Shown here: positions 18,163 through 27,405 of the stretch, piece after piece
How positions within the stretch are numbered: the stretch's first letter is position 1
Layout of the letters: each line of letters starts with the position of its first letter
NCBI GenBank assembly: GCA_019240475.1
Contig: JAFAYI010000036.1
Span: 186,001-250,000, forward strand
DNA length: 64,000 nucleotides
Direction: 5' to 3'
Origin: Acidobacteriaceae bacterium
Lineage (GTDB): Bacteria > Acidobacteriota > Terriglobia > Bryobacterales > Bryobacteraceae
Notes under the pieces: generated by a model
The model's database searches: none
What the model was told of the DNA's origin: nothing
What the model saw: the letters and a program-made list of their open reading frames with translations, nothing else
Translations under genes and position numbers: made by a program

Positions 18163-19701
18163 TCATTTGTTTCCGATGGGAACCGGGATGTTGGACTCCG
18201 ACGTAAACGGCGAAGCGGGCAGACCAGCCGAGTTATACAGGTTTATCTGCGGCGCGTTCCGCCACCCGTAGCGAACGTACATTGGCTTCGCGACTTGTGG
18301 ATTCGCCACGATTACTGTCTTGCCGTCGATGCGAGCGTCGGCTTCCACGAATCGACGATCTTCACCGGCGATTTCGAACCCTTGAAGCGGACCATTCTTC
18401 GCAATTAATCCATCCTCGGCGTGTGTAAACCACACTCGCAGGCTGCGATCTTGGCCGGCTGCTTGTTGGAACAGCGGGCCCGAGTAAGGAACGTCCTCCC
18501 GATAGGCGATTGCGCGGGCGGCGAGCGCGAGCCGCGCTCCCACAGTCTGTTTGTCGGAGGGATGGACATTGCCGGGGTCGCCGACGTCGATTGTCACTGC
18601 CATTGCGGTGTTCGCTAGAGAGAGCGTACGTCGTTGAGCCTCGCGCACCATGGGCCAGACTTCATGAGGGGTAGAGTCGAAGCTCGAAATTTGCACGTAC
18701 AGGAACGGGAAATCGCCTTGGCGCCAATGCGTTCGCCAATCGCCGATGAGAGTCGAAAAGACGCGTTCGTATAGAGGGGCTCGTTCCAGAGCACTGTTGG
18801 TTTCGCCTTGATACCAGATCACACCTCTTATTGCGAACTCGAGAGCGGGAGCAACCATGCCGTTGAAGAGCCAGGACGGGTCCCAGGAGGCAGCGTCGGG
18901 ATGCCAGGGATGTTCCGGTAACGGGCGATGGGCTGCTCGAGCGGCATTGTCTTCTCTCTTCTCGGCGATCTTGGTCGCGGGCACGTCGGTCTCTTCGTTG
19001 GCCATTTTCGCCCACGTGGCGAATATGGGCATGAGAGAAGCATCGGCAGCGAGCGAATCAAGACTCACCCATGCTTCACCCGGAGTGCCGCCCCAGGAGG
19101 AATCGATCAGTCCGATGGGCACATGCTCCTGCGCGGCGATATCGCGGCCGAAGAAATAGGCGACCGCTGAAAATTTCGCCGCAGTTTCGGGCGTGCATAG
19201 AGTCCATTCGTCTCGCTGATCGAAGTCCTCTAGAGGGAACTGGGCCGCTTTGTGCGAGATGAAGAGAAGGCGCAGGTTGGGATTGTCGGCATGGCTGATC
19301 TCGGCCGCGGCATCTTTGACCACCGCCGATCCAGGAAAGCCGTTCAACGGCATCTCCATATTGGATTGGCCGGAAGCAAACCATACGTCGCCGATAAGAA
19401 TGTCGTCGAGCACGATTCGGTTGGCGCCTGTGACGGTCAGTTGAAACGGGCCGCCCGCCGCTTGCGGCGGAAAATAAACGCTCCAGCGTCCCAGCCGATC
19501 TCCTTGAGCTGTTCGGGTTGCGCCCTTGAAAGACACCGATATGTTCTCGCCTGCCTCCGACCATCCCCAGACGTGTATCGGCCGGTCGCGCTGGAGCACG
19601 GCATGGCTCGAGAGAATTCTGGGAAGGCGCACCTCCGCGCGCGCGGCGAAAGCAAACAACGCTAACGAAAAAAGAAGTACGATCGATTTGTCTCTCTTCA
19701 T
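18163..19701 (-). CDS. sialate O-acetylesterase-like SGNH hydrolase
   Basis: A secreted carbohydrate esterase of the sialic-acid 9-O-acetylesterase (DUF303/SASA) family that removes acetyl groups from sugars. The start at 19701 begins a signal peptide (KSIVLLFSLALFAFAARA); an ATG at 19719 is possible, and neither has a clear ribosome site. The 512-residue product has the block I serine in ASGQSNMEMPL, GVIWYQGETN as block III, and an Asp/His region HPSDKQTVG. An N-terminal beta domain (residues about 25-100, with SSHAVLQRDRPIHVWGW) precedes the catalytic core. It may act on hemicellulose side chains. Confidence 0.88.
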   Translation of the reverse strand: MKRDKSIVLLFSLALFAFAARAEVRLPRILSSHAVLQRDRPIHVWGWSEAGENISVSFKGATRTAQGDRLGRWSVYFPPQAAGGPFQLTVTGANRIVLDDILIGDVWFASGQSNMEMPLNGFPGSAVVKDAAAEISHADNPNLRLLFISHKAAQFPLEDFDQRDEWTLCTPETAAKFSAVAYFFGRDIAAQEHVPIGLIDSSWGGTPGEAWVSLDSLAADASLMPIFATWAKMANEETDVPATKIAEKREDNAARAAHRPLPEHPWHPDAASWDPSWLFNGMVAPALEFAIRGVIWYQGETNSALERAPLYERVFSTLIGDWRTHWRQGDFPFLYVQISSFDSTPHEVWPMVREAQRRTLSLANTAMAVTIDVGDPGNVHPSDKQTVGARLALAARAIAYREDVPYSGPLFQQAAGQDRSLRVWFTHAEDGLIAKNGPLQGFEIAGEDRRFVEADARIDGKTVIVANPQVAKPMYVRYGWRNAPQINLYNSAGLPASPFTSESNIPVPIGNK

Positions 19702-19796
19702 CAAGAGCGAATTATACATTTCAGACGGAGGAGCGACCGGAGAGACAGGATGTGTTGGTAAGTCCGGGCTCAGCTTCACTTCGCAGAGGCCGCTGT

Positions 19797-20822
19797 TTAC
19801 CGAGCAGGTGCGGCGACGGAGGTAGGGTTTGAGAGCGCGGCCAACCGCGGCGCGCGGGAACCGAACATGATCCCGGTTTCCACCTCAACCGGCTTTCCGT
19901 CCCGAATATAGGGTTTGAACTTCCAATGGTTGAGCGCTTCGGTGACGGCCTTGCTCTGATCGGGAAAGGCATTGAGGAAGTGAATGTGCCTGATCCTGCC
20001 GTCTTTGCCAACGATGATCCGGACCGGAACGGGATTGTACCTGTGTTCCGTAAATAGAGGATCGACACGCTCGATCACATTTCCGGCGCTTGCGTAAGCC
20101 TTGATGCAGACGGGAACATCGTCTTGGGCCGCGCCGCTTAGCGTGGAAACCGCGCTGTCCAAATCAATTGCGTTTGCCTCCCGGACGAGGCGGTCGAGAG
20201 TTTGCGGGTCGCGGTTCATGAAGACAAATTCCAGCGTGTGGCAGCGGATTTCAGTCGCGAGGATACGCCAATGCAATCCCGTCGAAGGAGATCCATACCC
20301 GAATGAGATGAACCGCTGTCCGGCGATGTGGGCGTCCGATGGCTCCTGTTCGATTTTGTAATCTCCCTGCAAGTGGCTTTTCGTGAAATCGACGAGGTCG
20401 GACGCGTGGGTCAAAGGGTCGGGAGTGAAAAACATGTCTTGCGCGGTAATCAGGATGCTGCCGCCTGCGAGGCCTTTAAGCGCGGGGGCAGGCGTCAGCA
20501 GCGTCAGGCCGTAACGGCCGCTATCGGAAGGCGGTGGGCCGGGCGACTTTTGAATCCAGTCCGCAGGCAAGGGAAAAGACAAACCGAAGTAGCGGTTCGT
20601 GTAGGTATTGTTCGACACGCTTCCCGATTCCGGCAGCGCTGTTTCGGAGTCGCTCGCGCTGGAGGTGGCGCCTTTGACCAGCAACGCCCCTTCCGGTATG
20701 CTCCCCGGCGTCGGATTGTTGGGAACGCCGGGCCGTGAGTCGGACGAAACGATAGATTGCGCCGAAAGCGGCAGCAGTGCCGATGCGATGAAAACCGCTA
20801 GAAGACGAGACGACGTGGCCAT
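19797..20822 (-). CDS. secreted protein with C-terminal TonB domain
   Basis: A 341-residue exported protein (signal peptide MATSSRLLAVFIASALLPLSA). Residues about 75-215 form a domain opening NRYFGLSFPLPADWI, of a type seen in acidobacterial secreted proteins. Residues about 235-320 look like a TonB C-terminal domain (PVPVRIIVGKDGRIRHIHFL, then HWKFKPYIRDGKPVEVE). It lacks the membrane anchor and proline-rich spacer of classical TonB, so it is unlikely to energise receptors in the usual way. It lies 95 bases upstream of the esterase gene and may be co-transcribed with it. The function is unknown. Confidence 0.72.
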   Translation of the reverse strand: MATSSRLLAVFIASALLPLSAQSIVSSDSRPGVPNNPTPGSIPEGALLVKGATSSASDSETALPESGSVSNNTYTNRYFGLSFPLPADWIQKSPGPPPSDSGRYGLTLLTPAPALKGLAGGSILITAQDMFFTPDPLTHASDLVDFTKSHLQGDYKIEQEPSDAHIAGQRFISFGYGSPSTGLHWRILATEIRCHTLEFVFMNRDPQTLDRLVREANAIDLDSAVSTLSGAAQDDVPVCIKAYASAGNVIERVDPLFTEHRYNPVPVRIIVGKDGRIRHIHFLNAFPDQSKAVTEALNHWKFKPYIRDGKPVEVETGIMFGSRAPRLAALSNPTSVAAPAR

Positions 20823-20933
20823 AGATCAGAATGAAGAGTTCCGCGTGAGGCGCGCCTTCAGAAAAGGAGGGGCTTGCCACAGCTGGAGACTGAGCAAGCC
20901 CGTAGGGCGCTTACGCGTAGAGCAAAGAGCAAG

Positions 20934-22475
20934 CTAGAGCGAGCGCAGGAAGTTCAGAACATCCTGCTGCGAAACTGTGTTAGCGGCGCCGCTGGTAGGG
21001 GGCAGATTTTGAAAGTTCGTCACAACCGTGCAAGCTTCGGAGCCTTGACTCGCTTCCGATCCTGAGGTCGCGACAGGCAGGCAGTGATCCGTAATGGCGG
21101 TGAGCAGGTCGGGCGCGCGGCCGTCATGCAGAAAGAAGATGCGCTGGCCGACTCCCCAGAGAGGCGCGGTGCGAAACTGATCGCCCCCCGCGGTGCCCTG
21201 CATGACGTTATCCGCCAAGCCGCCCATGTGATGGATTTCGATATCGGAATAGAGATTCGCCGGTTTCCCGCTTAAATCTCCGTCGATGGAGGAAGGGTCC
21301 GTTTCGAGGGTCGGCGTGTGGCAGGTGGCGCATCCGACCGAAGTAAATCCGGAAAGCCCGCGCGCGATGGACTGCGCAGTCACGGTGGTGGTGGCGGTGC
21401 TGTATCCCTGGGGCTGAGGCGTGGGCTGGGCCAGTAAGCGCATGAAGATGCCGAACGCCACGATGTCACTGGGGATGGCCGGACCCGTTGCGGTGAAGTT
21501 GGTCGAATCTTCCGGGTAGCCGGCGCCGTCGAGGTTGAGGCAACTGCTGGGAAGCCCGATAAAGTTATGCTCTTCATCCGGATTGGGCCGTTCATTCTGG
21601 AAGAGCTCATTGGTGATGCCCATTTCGACGTTGTAAGCTTCGCCGGCAAACAGCAGGCCCGATTTATTCTGGGCCTTCCAGCCGAAGCGGCTGATGGTCC
21701 CATCATTGCCGTTATAATTGAACGCGCCGCTAATGCCGAAGGAATTTCCAATTTGGGAGTTGAAGTTATCGATCAGCGTGGTCTCGCCGATGTTTTCCAT
21801 AAAGCCCAAGCCAAAGACCGGCGTGGGAATTCGGAATATGATGTCATTCAACTGTTCAGCCTGCGCAAAGTTGGGCGGGGCGAGAACGCAATTGCCGGCA
21901 TCGCTGCGGCCCTGAACGGTAAAGAGGTCGTGTACACCACCGTCGGCAGTCTTGGTTACCTGGCCGTTCTCGATGAAGAAGGGAAAACGGGCTTCCCTCA
22001 CCGGACCGTTCACGAGCACGAAGGATGGAATGCTGTTGGGCGGCGAGACCGCGATTCCATTCTTTATAACCTGGCTTTCCGGGTTCACGCTGACGAATGG
22101 ATATTGGTTGATGTTGGGGCTGCTTCCGCCGGGCGCTGGTTGCGAGTGGCAGGTTGAGCACTGGTTGAGGTTGAAGCGCGGCCCAAGTCCGTTGTTTGTG
22201 CCGCCGGAGACGACTTCCGGGGTCTCAAACCGCGTTTCACCGTTATCGAAAAACTTCGCGGCGGCTGTCGACAAATCCGGAAGCGGACCACCTGCGTTGA
22301 CGCCGGTGCTGCTGCGCACGCCGGGATCGGTCTGGGCGCTTGCGGCTCCAATTGCAACGAGAAGCGCAAACACTGCAAATCCGCATCTCAGCTTGAACGA
22401 AATCGATCCGCGTAGACGGGATGGCGCGGCGCGGCGACCGCAAATTGCTGGTGAGACGACCTGCCAGGGATTCAT
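20934..22475 (-). CDS. secreted di-haem oxidoreductase (DHOR/DUF1111, cytochrome c peroxidase-like)
   Basis: A 513-residue periplasmic or outer-surface c-type cytochrome. A hydrophobic signal lies at residues 31-48 behind a long charged N-terminus. There are two CxxCH haem sites: CSTCH at 106-110 and CATCH near 381. FFLHDGRAPDLLTAITDH near the C-terminus is the DHOR landmark. The annotation thiol oxidoreductase is sometimes used for this family, but its reaction is not established. The gene is divergent from the large TonB-dependent receptor. No cytochrome c maturation genes are in the window. Confidence 0.86.
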   Translation of the reverse strand: MNPWQVVSPAICGRRAAPSRLRGSISFKLRCGFAVFALLVAIGAASAQTDPGVRSSTGVNAGGPLPDLSTAAAKFFDNGETRFETPEVVSGGTNNGLGPRFNLNQCSTCHSQPAPGGSSPNINQYPFVSVNPESQVIKNGIAVSPPNSIPSFVLVNGPVREARFPFFIENGQVTKTADGGVHDLFTVQGRSDAGNCVLAPPNFAQAEQLNDIIFRIPTPVFGLGFMENIGETTLIDNFNSQIGNSFGISGAFNYNGNDGTISRFGWKAQNKSGLLFAGEAYNVEMGITNELFQNERPNPDEEHNFIGLPSSCLNLDGAGYPEDSTNFTATGPAIPSDIVAFGIFMRLLAQPTPQPQGYSTATTTVTAQSIARGLSGFTSVGCATCHTPTLETDPSSIDGDLSGKPANLYSDIEIHHMGGLADNVMQGTAGGDQFRTAPLWGVGQRIFFLHDGRAPDLLTAITDHCLPVATSGSEASQGSEACTVVTNFQNLPPTSGAANTVSQQDVLNFLRSL

Positions 22476-22525
22476 TTTTACAGCCCTCCAGGAACTCTAA
22501 TGGTGATCTATTAGAACCGCATGCC

Positions 22526-22562
22526 ATTACAAACTGATTACTGTTGTATTACAGACTGGTTA
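22526..22562. repeat. two 15-base direct repeats, 22 bases apart, possible operator
   Basis: ATTACAAACTGATTA at 22526-22540 and ATTACAGACTGGTTA at 22548-22562 match at 13 of 15 positions. Starts are 22 bases apart, about two helical turns. They lie directly upstream of the promoter at 22588-22616, in the divergent control region of the di-haem oxidoreductase and receptor genes. This placement suits an activator or repressor binding as two protomers. No regulator is assigned. Confidence 0.45.
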
Positions 22563-22587
22563 ATCAAGCAGGTATTACGATTATTAA

Positions 22588-22616
22588 TTGACAAATATGC
22601 GGCCATTTGCCATAAA
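22588..22616 (+). promoter_or_regulatory. sigma-70-type promoter of the TonB-dependent receptor
   Basis: A perfect -35 TTGACA (22588-22593), a 17-base spacer, then CATAAA (22611-22616) as -10. Transcription would start near 22623, leaving a leader of about 160 bases before the receptor ATG. The surrounding 100 bases are clearly AT-richer than the rest of the window. Beyond the repeats and this promoter the 308-base gap shows nothing else firm. Confidence 0.6.
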
Positions 22617-22783
22617 AAGTTCCATTTCCTGGGAAAGCCCGGCGAAAGCTTGAAGAGAGTCTTGCGCGGCATCCCGTGCGAGCAGTGCGATATAGTGTCC
22701 TCGCGGTTTAGAAGGTTTCGGCAGCGCCTTGGCCCTGGCGGTAACCGGCGCACCCAAGGTAATGCTGCTCAGGAGGTTACCTG

Positions 22784-25700
22784 ATGACGACTATCGGCGG
22801 GCGCATTTCGATTTCATTTGCAACCCTTCTCTTCGCAGCCTGTGCGTGGGCGCAGGAGGGCTCCATAACCGGAACGGTCAAGGACGCCAGCGGGGCCGCT
22901 GTCCCGAGCGCGAACGTCTCGATTAAGAGTATCGAGCAGGGATTCACACGAACCACACCGACAAACGGGACGGGCGATTACCTGGTAAGCGGCCTGCCGG
23001 CCGGGCATTACGACATCAACGTCGCGGCCGCGGGATTTCAGCAGTATGCCGTGAAGGACCTGATCCTGCGGGTGGGCGACAAGGCTCGGGCGGACGCAAC
23101 TCTGAAAGTGGGCCAGGTGAACACGGAGCTGACGGTGGCGGGCTCCAATGTGGCGCAAGTACAGACGGAAACGGCCGAGTTATCGGGAGTGATCACAACC
23201 AAGCAGATCGATCAGCTGGTGCTGAACGGCCGGAATTTTACTCAGTTGGTGACGTTGATACCGGGGGTTAGCAACCAGACGGGGCAAGATGAGGGCACGG
23301 TGGGCGTTTACGGCAGCGTGGCGTACAGCGTGAATGGCGGCCGCACGGAGTACAACAACTGGGAACTGGACGGCGGCGACAACATGGATAACGGCAGCAA
23401 CGGAACGTTGAATACGTACCCGAACGTGGATGCCGTGGCGGAAGTAAAGGTGCTGACGTCCAATTACGGCGCACAATACGGCCGGAACGGTTCGGCGACG
23501 GTGGAGACGATCACGAAATCGGGCACGCGCGATTTCCACGGGGACCTGTTCGAATTCGTGCGGAACAACGACTTCAACGCCCGAAACTTCTTCGATACGA
23601 CGACCCCCGAGTACAAGAAGAACGACTTCGGATATACGATCGGCGGCCCGGTTTTCATTCCAAAGACCTACAACACCAACCGGGACAAGACGTTCTTTTT
23701 CTTCTCGGAGGAGTGGAGAAGGGACCGTGTTCCGAATACTTACAACCAGCAAGTACCTTCGAACGAAGAGCGCAGCGGAAACTTTTCGGACGCCTGCCCG
23801 GCGGCGGGGAGCGCGGTAGACACCACAGATTTTCCCAATTGCCCGGTAAACCCTTCCACCGGCAATTACTTTCCGAACAACCAAGTGCCGGTTACGCCGC
23901 AAGCCCAGGCGTTGCTACCGTTGATCTCGGCTCCAACCGCCGGTTCGGGAACGCAATCGTTTTACGACGCCGATATTATTCAGCCCACGTCGTGGCGCGA
24001 GGAGTTGGCGAGAGTGGATGAGAACTTCAACGACAAGGTTCGCTTCTTCTATCGATTCATACACGATTCCTGGAGCACGGTGGCGCCCACACCGCTGTGG
24101 GGGACAGGAACGTTTCCCACGGTAGGCACGAATTTCGTGGGTCCGGGCGTTAGCATGGTAGCCAACTTGACGGTGAGCGCGTCGCCGACGCTTCTGAACG
24201 AGTTCGTGTTCAGTTACACGACGGACCACATCTTTCTGACGGCGACGGGAGCGGCGGCGCGGCCGAGCAGCTTCGACATGCCCGGCATCTTCAATAACGG
24301 CTTTCGTGGGCTGTTGCCGAACGTCGTCATCGAAAATACGAGCGAATACAGCGGCGGCGGATTCAGCGCTGGAACCGGCTACTTTCCCTGGAACAATGCC
24401 AACCCCACCTTCACTTATAAGGACAACGTGACCAAAATCTGGGGCTCGCATAACCTTTACTTTGGCGCGTACTATGTCGCCGCGCAGAAGAACGAGGACA
24501 GCTCTAACTTCAACGATGTCCAAGGCACCCTGACGTTCAACGGAACCGCCAGCGGGAGCACGGGTAATGGATTCGCCGATTTCCTGACCGGCAATATTTA
24601 TTCATTCGACCAGACTAACTTGATAACTAAGTACTACAACAGATATAAGATCGTCGAGCCATACATACAAGACGATTGGCACGTAAACCGCAGATTGACC
24701 TTGAATCTCGGTCTTCGAGTCAGTCTCTTTGGAACGTATCGTGAAAAGTATGCACAGGCGTATAACTGGGAAGCAAGCGCGTACAATCCCGCCAACGCTC
24801 CTGCATACGGCTCGAACGGGCTTATCAGCGGCAATCCGTTCGATGGCGTCGTGCAGTGCGGTGTTGGGGGGACGCCCGCCGGTTGCTTGACGAACCATTT
24901 CTTTAATCCCGCGCCGCGCTTCGGATTTGCATACGACGTCTTCGGCGACGGGAGGACCGCGATTCGCGGGGGCTACGGCATCTTCTTCGAACACACGAAC
25001 GGAAACGAGGGCAACACGGAGTCTCTGGAAGGAAGTCCGCCGCTGGTTCAGAACATCACCGAATACAATCTTCCGAGTTACACCAGCATCTACTCGACGA
25101 GTTCGGTGTCAGGGCCGTTGAACGTTATCTCGATCCCGACTCGCGCGATTTGGCCATACGTCCAGCAATGGAATTTGAATGTCCAGCACGAGTTTCCATC
25201 AAACACGGTGCTGACCGTGGCGTACGCGGGAAGCAAAGGAACGCATTTGACCGACCAGCGCGATTTCAACCAGATCTTCCCGGTTAGCGCCGCGCAGAAT
25301 CCTTATCCTGTGGGTCAAGCAATCAGCGCGAACGATTGTTCGACGCTGACTGTGAACGGAAATCCCGTGACAGGCCCGGCTCTCAACAATCTGAATGTCG
25401 CCTGCGGTAACGTGTCGCCGAATCTGTACCGTCCAATCCAGGGTTTCGGCGACATAACCGGTCTTGAGGACGAAGCAAACTCCATCTACAACGCGTTGCA
25501 GGTTTCAGCGCGGCGCAACATCGGCCGCTTGTCGCTGAGCGTGGCCTACACCTGGAGTCACTCGATAGACGATTCTTCGGATCGCGGCGACGCGACGTTC
25601 GTGAACTCTTATGACCTTGCAGCGACGCGCGCCAGCTCGAATTTCGATCAGCGGCACCTCTTGAATGTTAGTTGGGTGTACGATCTTCCGTTCTTCACGA

Positions 25701-26260
25701 AGTCCGGTTTCCTGCATGCGGCGTTCGGGGGGTGGCAGTGGTCAGGGTTGATGACCTTCCAGACGGGCACTCCGTTCACAGTGAGCAATGGCGGGGCGTA
25801 CGGGGACAACGCGGGCGTTGGAAACGGAGTTGGAACCGGGTCTTATCTCGATGTCGTCGGAAACCCCTACGCGGCGGCGCCGCAATCCGGAGTGGCCGGG
25901 TTTCCGGGACCGCTCCTGTATAACCCGGCCGCTTTCGCCGAACCTACCGGCCTCACATTCGGCGATGCCGGGCGCAACCTCTTGACTAATCCCTCGCGAA
26001 CAAATTTCGATATGGGGTTATTCAAGCATTTCCCGCTGCGTTCCGAACAGCGCGCGATCGAGTTTCGCGCGGAAGCTTTCAACGTGTTCAATCATACGCA
26101 GTGGAACGGCGTGTATAGTAGCGCCTCCTGTTATGGCGGAGCTAACAATTCGGCCGGCGACCCGAGCTGCTTTGTCGGTTCGAATGCTTCGGATTTTCTG
26201 CTTCCGAGCGGCGCGCACAATCCGCGCATTTTGCAGCTCGGAATGAAGTTGATCTTCTGA
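22784..26260 (+). CDS. TonB-dependent receptor with carboxypeptidase-regulatory N-domain (Oar-like)
   Basis: A 1158-residue outer-membrane protein. AGGAGG lies about 8 bases before the ATG, and a signal peptide ends near residue 24 (CAWAQ). The first domain is a carboxypeptidase-regulatory-like fold (GSITGTVKDASGAAVPSANV). A plug region follows at about 110-230 (VLNGRNFTQLVTLIPGV, AEVKVLTSNYGAQYGRNG), then a long beta-barrel that ends LQLGMKLIF, with the terminal Phe typical of outer-membrane barrels. This architecture is greatly expanded in Solibacter-like acidobacteria and is thought to take up large substrates, perhaps sugars or peptides. The substrate is unknown. A promoter and a direct-repeat operator lie upstream. 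Confidence 0.93.
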   Translation: MTTIGGRISISFATLLFAACAWAQEGSITGTVKDASGAAVPSANVSIKSIEQGFTRTTPTNGTGDYLVSGLPAGHYDINVAAAGFQQYAVKDLILRVGDKARADATLKVGQVNTELTVAGSNVAQVQTETAELSGVITTKQIDQLVLNGRNFTQLVTLIPGVSNQTGQDEGTVGVYGSVAYSVNGGRTEYNNWELDGGDNMDNGSNGTLNTYPNVDAVAEVKVLTSNYGAQYGRNGSATVETITKSGTRDFHGDLFEFVRNNDFNARNFFDTTTPEYKKNDFGYTIGGPVFIPKTYNTNRDKTFFFFSEEWRRDRVPNTYNQQVPSNEERSGNFSDACPAAGSAVDTTDFPNCPVNPSTGNYFPNNQVPVTPQAQALLPLISAPTAGSGTQSFYDADIIQPTSWREELARVDENFNDKVRFFYRFIHDSWSTVAPTPLWGTGTFPTVGTNFVGPGVSMVANLTVSASPTLLNEFVFSYTTDHIFLTATGAAARPSSFDMPGIFNNGFRGLLPNVVIENTSEYSGGGFSAGTGYFPWNNANPTFTYKDNVTKIWGSHNLYFGAYYVAAQKNEDSSNFNDVQGTLTFNGTASGSTGNGFADFLTGNIYSFDQTNLITKYYNRYKIVEPYIQDDWHVNRRLTLNLGLRVSLFGTYREKYAQAYNWEASAYNPANAPAYGSNGLISGNPFDGVVQCGVGGTPAGCLTNHFFNPAPRFGFAYDVFGDGRTAIRGGYGIFFEHTNGNEGNTESLEGSPPLVQNITEYNLPSYTSIYSTSSVSGPLNVISIPTRAIWPYVQQWNLNVQHEFPSNTVLTVAYAGSKGTHLTDQRDFNQIFPVSAAQNPYPVGQAISANDCSTLTVNGNPVTGPALNNLNVACGNVSPNLYRPIQGFGDITGLEDEANSIYNALQVSARRNIGRLSLSVAYTWSHSIDDSSDRGDATFVNSYDLAATRASSNFDQRHLLNVSWVYDLPFFTKSGFLHAAFGGWQWSGLMTFQTGTPFTVSNGGAYGDNAGVGNGVGTGSYLDVVGNPYAAAPQSGVAGFPGPLLYNPAAFAEPTGLTFGDAGRNLLTNPSRTNFDMGLFKHFPLRSEQRAIEFRAEAFNVFNHTQWNGVYSSASCYGGANNSAGDPSCFVGSNASDFLLPSGAHNPRILQLGMKLIF

Positions 26261-26381
26261 GAAAGGCGCAGCGGGTGATGGGCCGAAAGCGCGGTATTCA
26301 CCGGTAGGCATCAGGCGTTCGCCGATTTCGAGATGATCGGCGAGCGCTCTGGGTTTTAGTATCGCCTTAAGGCCGAAAGTA

Positions 26382-26597
26382 ATGAATACGAATCCAATTA
26401 CCTCTCGATTTGGCGACCTTGAGACGATTGCGATCGCCATTATATGGATCGTCACGGGCTTGATTCTCGTAGGGGGCGATTTCGTTGGGATCTTGTCGCT
26501 GGACCGGATTGCAAATCTCTGGCCGGTGGCTTTGATTATGGTGGGCGCGGTTGACTTCGTGCTTCAAGACGAGGCCTCGCAGAGCGTTCGCAGCTAG
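26382..26597 (+). CDS. small two-helix membrane protein, LiaI/DUF5668-like
   Basis: A 71-residue protein with two hydrophobic helices (AIAIIWIVTGLILVGGDFVGI, then NLWPVALIMVGAVDFVL). The L-W-P-V-x-L-I motif at the second helix is the signature of the LiaI/LiaF-like transmembrane region, found again in the next gene as FWPLIFVVGG. It is followed after 14 bases by the LiaF-like gene and then a LytS/LytTR pair, so it belongs to an envelope-response operon (26382-29201). Confidence 0.75.
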   Translation: MNTNPITSRFGDLETIAIAIIWIVTGLILVGGDFVGILSLDRIANLWPVALIMVGAVDFVLQDEASQSVRS

Positions 26598-26611
26598 AGA
26601 TCAGGGTCAAC

Positions 26612-27385
26612 GTGCGGGACAACTTTGATAATGAAGAGTGGCACAGGCGGCAGCAATGGCGTCACCTGCCTGCTCCCCGGCTGTTCATCGCGATCCTCCT
26701 CATCGCGGCAGGGACGCTGTTATTTCTCAGCAATCTGGGTTTACTGCCAGCGTTCAATTTTTGGGCGTTTTGGCCTTTGATCTTCGTGGTGGGAGGATTG
26801 GGCAAATTGGTGAGCGATCCGAGCCGGGCAGGCCGGACACTGGGCATTGTCCTGGTGGCGGGAGGCAGCCTGGTGCTTCTAGTCAGCCTGGGCGTATTAC
26901 GCATTCGAGCCCACGACGAGAGTTGGCCATTGTCGCTACTGCTCATCGCGTTCGGCACGATCTCTTTGATCAAGATTTTGGATGCGAACGAGCACGCGCG
27001 AGGCCGGGTAGGTTTTCCTGGGGGGCCGGCAATTCCCTCGGCCGATTTTGCTAAGGAACAGATCGTGTTTGGGAGTCTGAAGCGAAAGGTGGAAACGCAG
27101 AGCTTCCAAGGCGGGAAGTTGGAGGTCGTGTTCGGCAGCATAGAAGTCAACCTTCGGCGGGCTCAGATTACCTCCGCGGAAAAATCGGCCACTCTCGAAG
27201 TCAACGCCGTTTTCGGCTCGGTCGAATTGCGGGTTCCCGAGAGCTGGAGAGTCGTCGCCAGCGCGGCAAGCATCTTCGGCAGCGTGGAAGACAAGACCCT
27301 GGCGAATAAGGTGGGCACTTTCGAGGGACCGACGCTCTTTATCACGGGGTCCGCGGTATTCGCCTCGCTCGAGATAACAGATTGA
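26612..27385 (+). CDS. LiaF-like membrane protein
   Basis: A 257-residue protein starting with GTG at 26612. Residues 1-125 hold about four hydrophobic helices, including the LiaI/LiaF signature NFWAFWPLIFVVGGLGKL. The C-terminal part (about 145-257) is a right-handed beta-type domain with repeated VFGS segments (IVFGSLKRK, VVFGSIEVNL, AVFGSVELRV, SIFGSVED). This matches the LiaF C-terminal domain, which in Bacillus restrains the LiaSR antibiotic response. The two-component genes that follow are of LytS/LytTR rather than LiaSR type, so the partner kinase is probably different but the role may be parallel. Confidence 0.82.
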   Translation: MRDNFDNEEWHRRQQWRHLPAPRLFIAILLIAAGTLLFLSNLGLLPAFNFWAFWPLIFVVGGLGKLVSDPSRAGRTLGIVLVAGGSLVLLVSLGVLRIRAHDESWPLSLLLIAFGTISLIKILDANEHARGRVGFPGGPAIPSADFAKEQIVFGSLKRKVETQSFQGGKLEVVFGSIEVNLRRAQITSAEKSATLEVNAVFGSVELRVPESWRVVASAASIFGSVEDKTLANKVGTFEGPTLFITGSAVFASLEITD

Positions 27386-27405
27386 GGACTCGGGCGGCAA
27401 CTTGA

